Shown here piece after piece: positions 23,797 to 31,002 of a stretch of 42,170 nt of DNA. Origin of the DNA: Candidatus Rokuibacteriota bacterium (GTDB taxonomy: Bacteria; Methylomirabilota; Methylomirabilia; Rokubacteriales; CSP1-6). Positions within the stretch are counted from its first letter, which is position 1. Each line of letters begins with the position of its first letter. The translations under genes and the position numbers were made by a program. Below the pieces are notes generated by a model. The model worked only from the letters and a program-made list of their open reading frames with translations, did not search any database and was not told the DNA's origin. The DNA lies in NCBI GenBank assembly GCA_003221515.1, contig QHSI01000028.1, positions 1-42,170 of the forward strand, in the 5' to 3' direction.

Positions 23797-25002
23797 GTGA
23801 GACGAACGGTCTTCGCAGCCGTTCTGGTCGGGCTCGTCGTCATCGCGTCGCTCGCGCCGTGGGCGCCGCCCTCCGCGCCAGCGCAGGGCGTCGACGTCTA
23901 CATCAACGTCACCGGCGGCGGGAGCAAGAAGCTCAACATCGCGATTCCCACCTTCACGGTCGTCTCGGGCACCGATGCCAGCGGTCACGCGAAGATGCTG
24001 GCGGGCGCGGCCCTGCACGGGCTGCTCGTGGTCCGCGGCGAGCGCCTCGAGGCGGAGATGCGCCTCTACGACCTCACGTCGCCGAACCACGCACTGATCG
24101 CGTCGAAGAAGTTCGATGCGGGGGCGCCCCAGGCGCGACGCCTGGCGCACCGGATCTCCGACGAAGTCGTGCTCCAGTTCACCGGCGAGCCCGGCGTGGC
24201 GGACACGAAGATCGCGTACGTGGTGGGGCGGCCGGGAGCGAGGGAGATCCTCGTCGCCGACTACGACGGCGCCGGCGCGGCGCCGGCGACCCGCAACGGC
24301 TCGATCAATCTCATGCCGGTGTGGAGTCCGGATGCGCGCTCGATCGCGTTCACCTCGTTCATGAACGGCTATCCCGACCTGTTCCGCATGTTTCCGTTCG
24401 AGCCACAGCGCCCCGTGCAGACGCTCGCCGCCTTCTCGGGCATCAACTCGTCCCCGGCCTGGAGCCCCGACGGACGCTTTCTCGCGCTGACGCTCTCGCT
24501 GCACGGCAACCCGGAGATCTACGTGCTCACCGTCGCCACCGGCAAGCTGGAGCGCCTCACCCGACACGCGGCGATCGACACCGAGCCGGTGTGGTCGCCG
24601 ACTGGCCGACAGATCGCCTTCGTCTCGGACCGCGCGGGGCAGCCCCGCATTCACGTGATGGACGCCGACGGTACCAACGTGCGCCAGCTCACGTCAGGGG
24701 GATTCCACACGCAGCCGCGCTGGTCGCCGAAGGGCAACATCATCCTGTACACGCAGCGTCAGGGCACGCACGATCTCTGGGCTATCGACGCGAGCGGCGC
24801 CAATCCGCGTCCGATCACGGCCGGCCCGGGCGACAACCAGGGTGCCGCGTGGGCGCCCGACGGCCGTCACCTCGCGTTCCAGTCGAACCGGACCGGGCGC
24901 TGGCAGCTCTACTTCATGCTCCTCGACGGCTCGGCGCTGACGCAGATACCGCTGGGTGTCAACGACGCGACAAGTCCTACCTGGTCGCCGCGACTGCCGT
25001 GA
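23797..25002 (+). CDS. tolB: TolB periplasmic beta-propeller protein with a shortened N-terminal domain
   Basis: A 401-residue periplasmic protein that links Pal with the Tol motor. After the signal peptide (about residues 1-29) comes an N-terminal domain and then six propeller blades with repeated PxWSPDGRxIAF motifs. The N-terminal domain looks about 40-60 residues short: the strand NIAIPTFTVVSGTDAS leads almost directly to LHGLLVVRGERLEAEMRLYDL, without the usual DLxxSGLF helix region. No frameshift is visible, so this is a deletion. GTG 23797 lies 4 nt after the upstream stop. Confidence 0.9.
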   Translation: MRRTVFAAVLVGLVVIASLAPWAPPSAPAQGVDVYINVTGGGSKKLNIAIPTFTVVSGTDASGHAKMLAGAALHGLLVVRGERLEAEMRLYDLTSPNHALIASKKFDAGAPQARRLAHRISDEVVLQFTGEPGVADTKIAYVVGRPGAREILVADYDGAGAAPATRNGSINLMPVWSPDARSIAFTSFMNGYPDLFRMFPFEPQRPVQTLAAFSGINSSPAWSPDGRFLALTLSLHGNPEIYVLTVATGKLERLTRHAAIDTEPVWSPTGRQIAFVSDRAGQPRIHVMDADGTNVRQLTSGGFHTQPRWSPKGNIILYTQRQGTHDLWAIDASGANPRPITAGPGDNQGAAWAPDGRHLAFQSNRTGRWQLYFMLLDGSALTQIPLGVNDATSPTWSPRLP

Positions 25003-25055
25003 TACGATTGGGGCCTGCGAGCGGGACTTCCCCGGGTGAGGCCAAAGGAGGCGTC

Positions 25056-25634
25056 ATGGTGATTCGCGCTGGGCACCTCATGGTGATGTCGTTGCTGCTG
25101 GCGTTGATGTTGACCGGTTGCGCGAAGCGACCCGCAACGACGGCCGCAACGTCGGCGCCGGCCCCCGCCGCGCCTCCGGTTGGTACGCCATCGACACCCG
25201 AGCCCGCGGCACCGGCAGCGCCGAGCGCGCCGGCGCCCACGCCGACGGCGCCGGCCGCGCCGGCGGCGCGGCCGTCACCGAAGGAGTTCACGTCGATCGC
25301 GGCCCTCCGGGACGTCTTCTTCGACTTCGACAAGTACGACATCAGGCCCGAAGACGCGAAGACCCTCGACGCCAACGCGACCTGGCTGAAGACGAACGCC
25401 GACAACCTCGTGTTGATCGAGGGTCACTGCGACGAGCGCGGCACCAACGAGTACAACCTGGCGCTGGGCGAGCGCCGCGCCAAGGCGACGATGAACTACC
25501 TCGTCTCTCAGGGTGTCCAGGCGAACCGCATCACCATCATCAGCTACGGCGAGGAGCGCCCGATTTGCAACGAAAAGAACGAGTCGTGCTGGAGCAAGAA
25601 TCGGCGCGGCCATTTCCTCGTCAAGCCTCGCTAA
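25056..25634 (+). CDS. pal: Pal peptidoglycan-associated lipoprotein
   Basis: A 192-residue outer-membrane lipoprotein. The lipobox LTGC places the lipid anchor at C22; an Ala/Pro-rich linker (residues 30-72) follows, then the OmpA-like domain that binds diaminopimelate in peptidoglycan: VFFDFDKYDIRPED, LIEGHCDERGTNEYNLALGERRA and ISYGEERP. AAAGGAGG lies 7 nt before ATG. A 53-nt gap from tolB may contain its own promoter, as pal is often needed in excess. Confidence 0.95.
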   Translation: MVIRAGHLMVMSLLLALMLTGCAKRPATTAATSAPAPAAPPVGTPSTPEPAAPAAPSAPAPTPTAPAAPAARPSPKEFTSIAALRDVFFDFDKYDIRPEDAKTLDANATWLKTNADNLVLIEGHCDERGTNEYNLALGERRAKATMNYLVSQGVQANRITIISYGEERPICNEKNESCWSKNRRGHFLVKPR

Positions 25635-25636
25635 GC

Positions 25637-26560
25637 GTGCGTGAGGTCCTGTCGGCGGCCGTCCTCCTTCTCCTCCTCGGCGCCGTCCTGTCGCTGGCCG
25701 GTTGCGCTGAAATGCACGAGGCCACCGGCCTCGCGACGCAGCAGGACGTCTTCCAGATCCGCCAGGACATGGCGGCCGCGCAGCAGGCCGCGCAACGCGC
25801 CAAGTCCGAGGTCGAATCGCTGTCCACGCAGATCGAGCGACGCGTCCGCGATCAAACCGGAGCGAACGAGCGTCAGGTCGCGGCGCTCACGAAGCAAGTC
25901 GACAGCCTCACCGATACGCTGACGACGCTCTCGGCCCGAATGGAGGAGCTGGGCGCGCGCCTGGACACGGTGGGCCGCCAGATGCGTACGATCACTCCGC
26001 CCGCCACCGCGCCGCGGGCTCCGGGCACGGTGACGCCGGGTCCCGGGCCATCGTCGCAAACGCCTTCGAGCACCCCGCCGATGATCGCCGCGCCAGTTCC
26101 GCCGGCGGTTCCGCCGTCTCGACCGACGACAGGCTCGCTCCAGCCTCAGGACATCTACCAGGCGTCGTACATCGACTTCAGCAAAGGAAGTTACTCGCTG
26201 GCGATCGCGGGGTTCCGCGAGTTCCTGCGTCGCTACCCGGATCACGAGCTGGCCGGCAGCGCTCAGTACTGGATCGGCGAGGCGTATCTCTCGGTCGCGC
26301 GGGGGTTCACCGACGCCTCCCAGGGCGACAAGGCCTCGGAGTCCCTGGAGCTGGCCGTACAGGAATTCAAGAAGGTGCTCGCGAACTACCCGCGGGCCGA
26401 CAAGGTCCCGACCGCGCTCTACAAAGAAGCGCTCGCGCTGATCGACCTCAAGCAGCCCGCGCTCGCTCAGGCTCGCCTGCAGTATCTCGTGGACAATTTC
26501 CCGCGCGCCGAAGAGACCTCGCTGGCCCGCGAGCGCCTCGCCTCACTCCGCGGCCGCTAA
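25637..26560 (+). CDS. cpoB: CpoB/YbgF-like Tol-Pal lipoprotein
   Basis: A 307-residue protein: lipobox LAGC near residue 20, a coiled coil (about residues 33-115, QDMAAAQQAAQRAKSEVESL...), a Pro/Thr-rich linker and three TPR repeats (from IYQASYIDFSKGSYSLAIAGFREFL). Known CpoB coordinates cell-wall synthesis with Tol during division; the E. coli protein is periplasmic and soluble, so a lipid anchor here is a variation. GTG 25637 starts 2 nt after the pal stop. Confidence 0.9.
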   Translation: MREVLSAAVLLLLLGAVLSLAGCAEMHEATGLATQQDVFQIRQDMAAAQQAAQRAKSEVESLSTQIERRVRDQTGANERQVAALTKQVDSLTDTLTTLSARMEELGARLDTVGRQMRTITPPATAPRAPGTVTPGPGPSSQTPSSTPPMIAAPVPPAVPPSRPTTGSLQPQDIYQASYIDFSKGSYSLAIAGFREFLRRYPDHELAGSAQYWIGEAYLSVARGFTDASQGDKASESLELAVQEFKKVLANYPRADKVPTALYKEALALIDLKQPALAQARLQYLVDNFPRAEETSLARERLASLRGR

Positions 26561-26588
26561 GCGCTTCCGAGCGCCGTGGGGGGAATTG

Positions 26589-26606
26589 GGGGCCCGTCGA
26601 GGCCCC
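26589..26606 (+). terminator. hairpin after the tol-pal cluster
   Basis: GGGGCC and GGCCCC pair around CGTCGA, 28 nt after the cpoB stop, and the AT-rich TCAATCTAACTAAT follows. It is a plausible terminator between the convergent cpoB and anti-sigma genes. Confidence 0.45.
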
Positions 26607-26615
26607 TCAATCTAA

Positions 26616-27107
26616 CTAATCGTCTAAGCCGAGGACCCAGACGACCGTCACATCCTTTTCGTGAGTCGAATAGATCATGACGGTCCCACGCGGATCCTCG
26701 GTATGGGCGGAGCTGACGACGACCGGACCGTCGGGCACGAACGGCGTGAACACCGTCTGCCAGAGCGTCAGCGACACGATCACGCCGGCGGCCACGGCGC
26801 CGCCGAGCGCCCACCGGGGTCGCCACCAGCGCTCCGGGCGCGCGACCGGCGCGGGCGCGCGTAGACGCGCGTCTTCGACACCGCGGACGATCGCCGGCCA
26901 GAAGCCGCTCCACTCCGGCTCGGCCACGCGCGCGCTCGGGGACAGGCTCCGCTGCAGCAGGGCGCGCAGCCGCCGAAGCTCCTCGGCCTCACGCTGACAG
27001 GACGCGCATCCACCCAGGTGTCGGGCGGTCGACCCCGCGGCACTCTCGTCGAGAGCCCCATCGAGATAGGCACCGATCCGGCGACGGACGAATAGGCAAG
27101 TCAACAC
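26616..27107 (-). CDS. anti-sigma-factor-like zinc-finger membrane protein
   Basis: A 163-residue protein with an N-terminal anti-sigma zinc-finger domain (C4, H30, C34, C37 in HLGGCASC), one membrane helix (about residues 98-118) and a short periplasmic tail. Such proteins sequester an ECF sigma factor in response to envelope signals. No sigma gene is adjacent in the window, which is unusual for the family. The GTG start at 27107 is 45 nt from the divergent hydrolase gene. Confidence 0.8.
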   Translation of the reverse strand: MLTCLFVRRRIGAYLDGALDESAAGSTARHLGGCASCQREAEELRRLRALLQRSLSPSARVAEPEWSGFWPAIVRGVEDARLRAPAPVARPERWWRPRWALGGAVAAGVIVSLTLWQTVFTPFVPDGPVVVSSAHTEDPRGTVMIYSTHEKDVTVVWVLGLDD

Positions 27108-27136
27108 GTTGATTGGACGGCCCCGCCCCCTGCCCG

Positions 27137-27142
27137 TATTCT
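27137..27142 (+). promoter_or_regulatory. candidate -10 (TATTCT) of a near-leaderless gene
   Basis: TATTCT lies 9 nt before ATG 27152; the leader would be about 3 nt and no ribosome binding site is evident. Confidence 0.35.
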
Positions 27143-27151
27143 CATGGCGGC

Positions 27152-27796
27152 ATGATATCCGAACAGTCCGTGGTCATCGACGTGCGCCAGCAACTGATCC
27201 TCGAGGCCCGACTCGCCGTACCGGCCTCTCCAGGTGGCGGTATCGTCGTCTGTCACCCCCATCCGCTGTATGGCGGCGACATGGACAACCCCGTCGTCGT
27301 ACGCGTCCAGGAAGTGTGCGGGGAGCTTGGTCTCGCCACCCTGCGCTTCAATTTCCGGAGCGTCGGCGGCTCGACCGGGAGCCACGCGAACGGCGTCGGC
27401 GAGCAAGACGACGCAGTCGCGGCCCTCGACGTCCTCGCGAAGACGGTGGGCGACCAGCCGCTCGCGATCGCGGGCTACTCGTTCGGCGCGCGCGTTGCCG
27501 CGCTCGTCGCCGGCCGCGACGCGCGGGTCTCGGGCGTGGCCTTGATCGCGCCCCCACTCACGATGTACGACTTCGGCTGCCTCGACGGCCGGCGTATACC
27601 GACGCTCATGGTCGCCGGCACGGCGGACACGTATTGCCCAGCCGATGAGTTCCGGAAGCTCGAGGCGCGGTTCCCGTGGATCGAGACCGTCTCCATCGAG
27701 GGCGCGGACCACTTCTTCTTCGGCAAGCTCTTTCCGCTGGGCCAGGCGGTCGCCGAGTGGGCGCGCCGCCGCTTGCCGGCACGGGGAGCGGGCTAG
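27152..27796 (+). CDS. alpha/beta hydrolase of the dienelactone-hydrolase-like type
   Basis: A 214-residue small cytoplasmic alpha/beta hydrolase. HPHPLYGGDMDNPVV is typical of the family of short hydrolases with an oxyanion HPHP motif; the nucleophile is S110 in GYSFGA, the acid D in AGTADTYCP and the histidine in EGADHFF. The natural substrate is not predictable. The gene ends 4 nt inside the convergent DUF502 gene. Confidence 0.88.
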   Translation: MISEQSVVIDVRQQLILEARLAVPASPGGGIVVCHPHPLYGGDMDNPVVVRVQEVCGELGLATLRFNFRSVGGSTGSHANGVGEQDDAVAALDVLAKTVGDQPLAIAGYSFGARVAALVAGRDARVSGVALIAPPLTMYDFGCLDGRRIPTLMVAGTADTYCPADEFRKLEARFPWIETVSIEGADHFFFGKLFPLGQAVAEWARRRLPARGAG

Positions 27797-28398
27797 ACTC
27801 TCGGGAGCTGTCGGGGCGTGGCGTTGCCCGCCGACAGGATGATGCGCACCCCTTCTTCGACGGCGAGACCCGTCTGGATCACGTCGTCGCGCGAGACGAC
27901 CACGACGTCGCCGAGATAGAGGTTGTTCGTGGGGATGAACACCGTCGCCATCTCGCGCTTGCCGTGCGGGGTATCGATCAGGACCTGGCTCGTGACGAAG
28001 CCGAAGGCGTACTCGCCCTGGCGAGGATGCTCGACGAGCACGACGGCTCCGAAGGAGCTGCGTCGCTCGGGCGAGAAGGAGTCGATCAGCATCTTGATGG
28101 AGGGATAGAGGCGCCGGTAGATCGGTATCCGCAGCAAGATCATGTCGCCCCAGGCCAGCACGCGACGGCCGACGACGTTGCGGGCGATCGTCCCCATCAT
28201 CAGAATGATGCCGACCGCGGTCAGGAAGCCCAGACCCGGCACGGGGCGGCCGAGGATCTTCTCGTACATGGGAGCGAAAACGTCGTCGATGCGGCTCCAG
28301 AAAATCCACAGGAGCCACGCGGTGAGGAAGACCGGAACCGTGAAGAAGAAACCCGCGATGAAGCGGGACTTGAGCCAGTTCTTGAGCCCGGTAACCAT
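27793..28398 (-). CDS. DUF502 inner-membrane protein
   Basis: A 201-residue protein of the DUF502 family, with two N-terminal membrane segments (about residues 13-35 and 56-80) and a soluble C-terminal part (IYRRLYPSIKMLIDSF, FIPTNNLYLGDVVVV). Function unknown; often conserved as a single gene. The ATG at 28398 overlaps the ATG of the divergent SDR gene at the palindrome CATG. Upstream, TGCTATTCT lies 10 nt away on the reverse strand. Confidence 0.88.
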   Translation of the reverse strand: MVTGLKNWLKSRFIAGFFFTVPVFLTAWLLWIFWSRIDDVFAPMYEKILGRPVPGLGFLTAVGIILMMGTIARNVVGRRVLAWGDMILLRIPIYRRLYPSIKMLIDSFSPERRSSFGAVVLVEHPRQGEYAFGFVTSQVLIDTPHGKREMATVFIPTNNLYLGDVVVVSRDDVIQTGLAVEEGVRIILSAGNATPRQLPRV

Positions 28399-29158
28399 GC
28401 GTAATTCGAGAATAGCATCCCGCGCGACCGGCGACGGCAGAGAACGGGAGCGGGCGCTCGTGACCGGCGGAGCGATCCGCGTGGGACGCGCGATCGCCAT
28501 GGCGTTGGCGCGCGCCGGGATGGACGTGGCGATCGGGTACCATCGCTCGGGCCGCGCGGCCCGGCGCGCCGTCGCCGAGCTGCGCGCCGCGGGCGCCCGC
28601 GCCGCCGCCGTCCACGGCGATCTCGCCGACGCGGCGTCCGCGCGCCGGCTGGTCGGCGAGGCCACGCGGGTCCTGGGCGGACTCGACGTCCTCGTCAACA
28701 GCGCCGCCCTCTACGAGCGCACGCCGTTCACGGCCACGACGCCGGCGCAGTACGACCGTCTGCTGGATCTCAATCTCCGCGGCGCGTTCTTCTGCAGCCA
28801 GGCCGCCGCCCGCGTGATGTGGCGGCGCGGCGGCCACATCATCAACATCGGCGACGGCGCGGCGGGCCGCGCGCGCCCGGACTACATCCCCTACGCGCTC
28901 TCGAAGGGCGGGATCGAGACCCTGACGCGGGGCCTGGCGGCGGCGCTTCGATCCCGCGGCATCGCCGTGAACTGCGTCGCCCCGGGCACGGTCCTGCGTC
29001 CGGCCTCGTTTCCCCGGGCGCGCTGGATGAAGCTCACCCGCGGTCGTGAGGAGAGCGTCGCCGACGTGACGGCGGCGGTCGTTTTCTTCGCCACCTGCCC
29101 GCGCTACATCACCGGCCAGACGCTGGCGGTCGACGGTGGCGAGAACGCGGTCAGGTGA
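28397..29158 (+). CDS. pteridine-reductase-like short-chain dehydrogenase
   Basis: A 253-residue SDR with the motif TGGAIRVG (residues 23-30), which is the TGxxxRxG variant of pteridine reductases (PTR1, FolM). The active site is D153, Y166, K170, with the aspartate replacing the usual serine and the same 13/17 spacing as in PTR1. It probably reduces a dihydropterin or a related pterin with NADPH. ATG 28397 is required to include the first beta strand (ALVTGG). Its first 63 nt hold the DUF502 promoter on the other strand. It overlaps the next gene by GTGA. Confidence 0.83.
   Translation: MRNSRIASRATGDGRERERALVTGGAIRVGRAIAMALARAGMDVAIGYHRSGRAARRAVAELRAAGARAAAVHGDLADAASARRLVGEATRVLGGLDVLVNSAALYERTPFTATTPAQYDRLLDLNLRGAFFCSQAAARVMWRRGGHIINIGDGAAGRARPDYIPYALSKGGIETLTRGLAAALRSRGIAVNCVAPGTVLRPASFPRARWMKLTRGREESVADVTAAVVFFATCPRYITGQTLAVDGGENAVR
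28409..28417 (-). promoter_or_regulatory. candidate extended -10 (TGCTATTCT)
   Basis: On the reverse strand TGC plus TATTCT lies 10 nt before ATG 28398 of the DUF502 gene. It sits inside the 5' codons of the divergent SDR gene. Confidence 0.35.
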
Positions 29159-29511
29159 CGAGGGCCGAGGGGATGGCTCACGCCGCGTCAGCGCATCTTC
29201 GCGGCATCGCCGACGTGCTGGCCGCGATCCGCGCGCTTCCCGAGATCCAGGAAAGGCGCCCCGGCATTTTCTACGTTCGCCGCCTGCCCTTCCGGCATTT
29301 CCACGTGCGGGGGGACGATCGCTGGGCGGACGCGAAGATGGGGACGGTGTGGGGACCGAAGATTCCGCTGCCGTTCGACGCCGGCGCGCGGGCGAGATTC
29401 GCGTTCGTGCGCGAGGTCCGCGCCCGCTACGCGGCGTGCGCGACTACGGGGACGAGATCCTCCCGCCGCCCATCACGCGCAGGAAGTCGGAGAGGGACGG
29501 GTAGCGCATGA
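29155..29511 (+). CDS. hypothetical protein, luciferase-domain/DUF5519-like
   Basis: A frame of 118 codons starting at GTG 29155, coupled to the SDR stop. The core RPGIFYVRRLPFRHFHVRGDD...WGPKIPLPFD has the FHxH and PFD features of small proteins known in other bacteria as DUF5519-like, but I am not certain of the family. The last 23 codons overlap the end of the convergent MBL gene (29444) and look like random GC-rich coding, so the true end may have shifted by a frameshift around 29440. Confidence 0.45.
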   Translation: MTRAEGMAHAASAHLRGIADVLAAIRALPEIQERRPGIFYVRRLPFRHFHVRGDDRWADAKMGTVWGPKIPLPFDAGARARFAFVREVRARYAACATTGTRSSRRPSRAGSRRGTGSA

Positions 29512-30142
29512 ACGGGTTGCCGCGCTTCTCGTCGCCGAGCGTCGACGACGGGCCGCCGTAGTTGTGGCCGGGGAGCAGGATCGTCGACTCGGGCAGCGCG
29601 GCCAGCCGCTGCGTGAGCGAATAGTACATCTCGGCCGGATCGCTGCCGGGGAGATCCGTCCGGCCGCACGAGCCGATGAACAGCGTATCGCCCGACACGA
29701 GCCGCCCGTCGATCAGGAAGCATTGCGAGCCCGGCGTGTGCCCGGGCGTGTGCATGAACGTCAGCGTGAGCCGCCCGATCTTCAACGTGTCGTGGTTGTC
29801 GACCTTCACGAGATCGGAGCCGAAGCCCTTGAGGAACTCGCGCTCGGCCGTGTGCACGTACACCTTGGCCTTCACGCGCTCGAGCAGGTCCTCGACGCCG
29901 GGGATACGGCCCGGCATGCCCCACGACTCGAGGCTGCCGCCCACGTGGTCCTGGTGGGTGTGCGTGACGAGCGCGCCGGTGATGGTCATGCCTCGGGACT
30001 GGGCCGCGTCGACGATCGTGTCGATCTCCCACGCCGGGTCGACGACGACGCACTCGCGCGCCACCGGGTCGCCGATGAGATAGACGAAGTTCTGCATCGG
30101 CCCCAGCTCCATCTGCTCGAGGTAGATTCCCTCGCCCGGCAC
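29444..30142 (-). CDS. MBL-fold hydrolase, glyoxalase-II-like
   Basis: A 232-residue metallo-beta-lactamase enzyme like hydroxyacylglutathione hydrolase and related thioester or sulfur dioxygenase enzymes. Seen are the metal motif THTHQDH, HTPGHTPGSQC, SGDTLFIGSCGRTDLPGSD and the C-terminal LPGHNYGG. It has the same arrangement as persulfide dioxygenase-like proteins, so thioester hydrolysis is likely but not sure. GTG 30142 lies 6 nt after TAGGAT with GGGGGC between. It is divergent from the lipoprotein gene. Confidence 0.85.
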   Translation of the reverse strand: MPGEGIYLEQMELGPMQNFVYLIGDPVARECVVVDPAWEIDTIVDAAQSRGMTITGALVTHTHQDHVGGSLESWGMPGRIPGVEDLLERVKAKVYVHTAEREFLKGFGSDLVKVDNHDTLKIGRLTLTFMHTPGHTPGSQCFLIDGRLVSGDTLFIGSCGRTDLPGSDPAEMYYSLTQRLAALPESTILLPGHNYGGPSSTLGDEKRGNPFMRYPSLSDFLRVMGGGRISSP

Positions 30143-30148
30143 GCCCCC

Positions 30149-30181
30149 ATCCTACCCCACCCCCAACGACCACGCTAGAAT
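30149..30181. promoter_or_regulatory. divergent leaderless promoter pair
   Basis: Reverse TAGGAT (30154-30149) lies 6 nt before GTG 30142; forward TAGAAT (30176-30181, in GCTAGAAT) lies 8 nt before ATG 30190. Each would give an mRNA starting within a few nt of the start codon. The 47-nt spacer leaves room for no leader. Confidence 0.4.
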
Positions 30182-30189
30182 GAGGGCGC

Positions 30190-30990
30190 ATGCGCGCGCC
30201 TCTCGCCCGCCCGGCGCTGCTCGCGGCACTCGCGCTGGTCGCCACGTCGTGCGCGTTCCCGGTCGAGGGACGGTTCGCGGGATCCTCGGTGGCCGACCGC
30301 GCGGACCCGACGCGGACCATCGTGCTGATCTACAACCACGGCTTCTCGCGGGAGCGGGCCGGCTCCTACGAAGCGCTGGTTCCGCCGATCCTCCAGCAGG
30401 CACTCGAGCGGAACCCCGACGTCGTGCTGTTCTCACAGGTGCGCAACACCTCACGCCTCCGGCGCACGCAGCACGGCGCCTACATCGAAGCGGCCATCGA
30501 GCAGTTCCGGCGGCGCGACGGGGTGCCGCTCGAGAACATCATCCTGGTGGGCCAGAGCTGCGGCGGGTGGGGATCGCTGCAGGCGGCGGCGTTCACCTAT
30601 CCCAGCGTGGGCGGCGTGGTCGTCTTCGCGCCGACCTGCCACGGCCAACTGCCACACTCGACCGAGGTCGCGATGGCCCGGACCGCTGAGATCGCGCAAC
30701 TCGCCGAGCGGGCGCGTTTTCCCCTAATCATCTTCGTCTACGAAAACGATTCGTACTACCGGTTGGCCGACTGGGATGGGTTCGAGGCCCGCGCGCCACG
30801 GGCGCCCCATCTCCAGATCGAGCGGCTCACCCGCGCGCGGGTGCTCGAGCTCTGCGCCCGGTGCTCGCGCGACAGTCACGGTGCGATGTGGGACGCGCGG
30901 TTCGGCGAGGCGTTCTACGCGTCCCATCTCCAGCCGTTGATCGATCGGGTGCGCGCGCGTATCCGGACGCGCGCCGCCGCCGTCGGGTAG
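30190..30990 (+). CDS. lipoprotein alpha/beta-hydrolase-like protein
   Basis: A 266-residue protein with a lipoprotein signal (lipobox ATSC, C21) followed by an alpha/beta hydrolase-like domain. GQSCGGWGSLQAA holds the probable nucleophile serine in a GxSxG-type turn, VFAPTCHG and the late DSHGAMWDARFGEAF give the likely acid-histidine side. It would be anchored at the outer or inner membrane on the periplasmic side. The substrate is unknown; dienelactone-hydrolase-like and peptidase branches are both possible. Confidence 0.68.
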   Translation: MRAPLARPALLAALALVATSCAFPVEGRFAGSSVADRADPTRTIVLIYNHGFSRERAGSYEALVPPILQQALERNPDVVLFSQVRNTSRLRRTQHGAYIEAAIEQFRRRDGVPLENIILVGQSCGGWGSLQAAAFTYPSVGGVVVFAPTCHGQLPHSTEVAMARTAEIAQLAERARFPLIIFVYENDSYYRLADWDGFEARAPRAPHLQIERLTRARVLELCARCSRDSHGAMWDARFGEAFYASHLQPLIDRVRARIRTRAAAVG

Positions 30991-31002
30991 ACTAGCCGCT
31001 GA

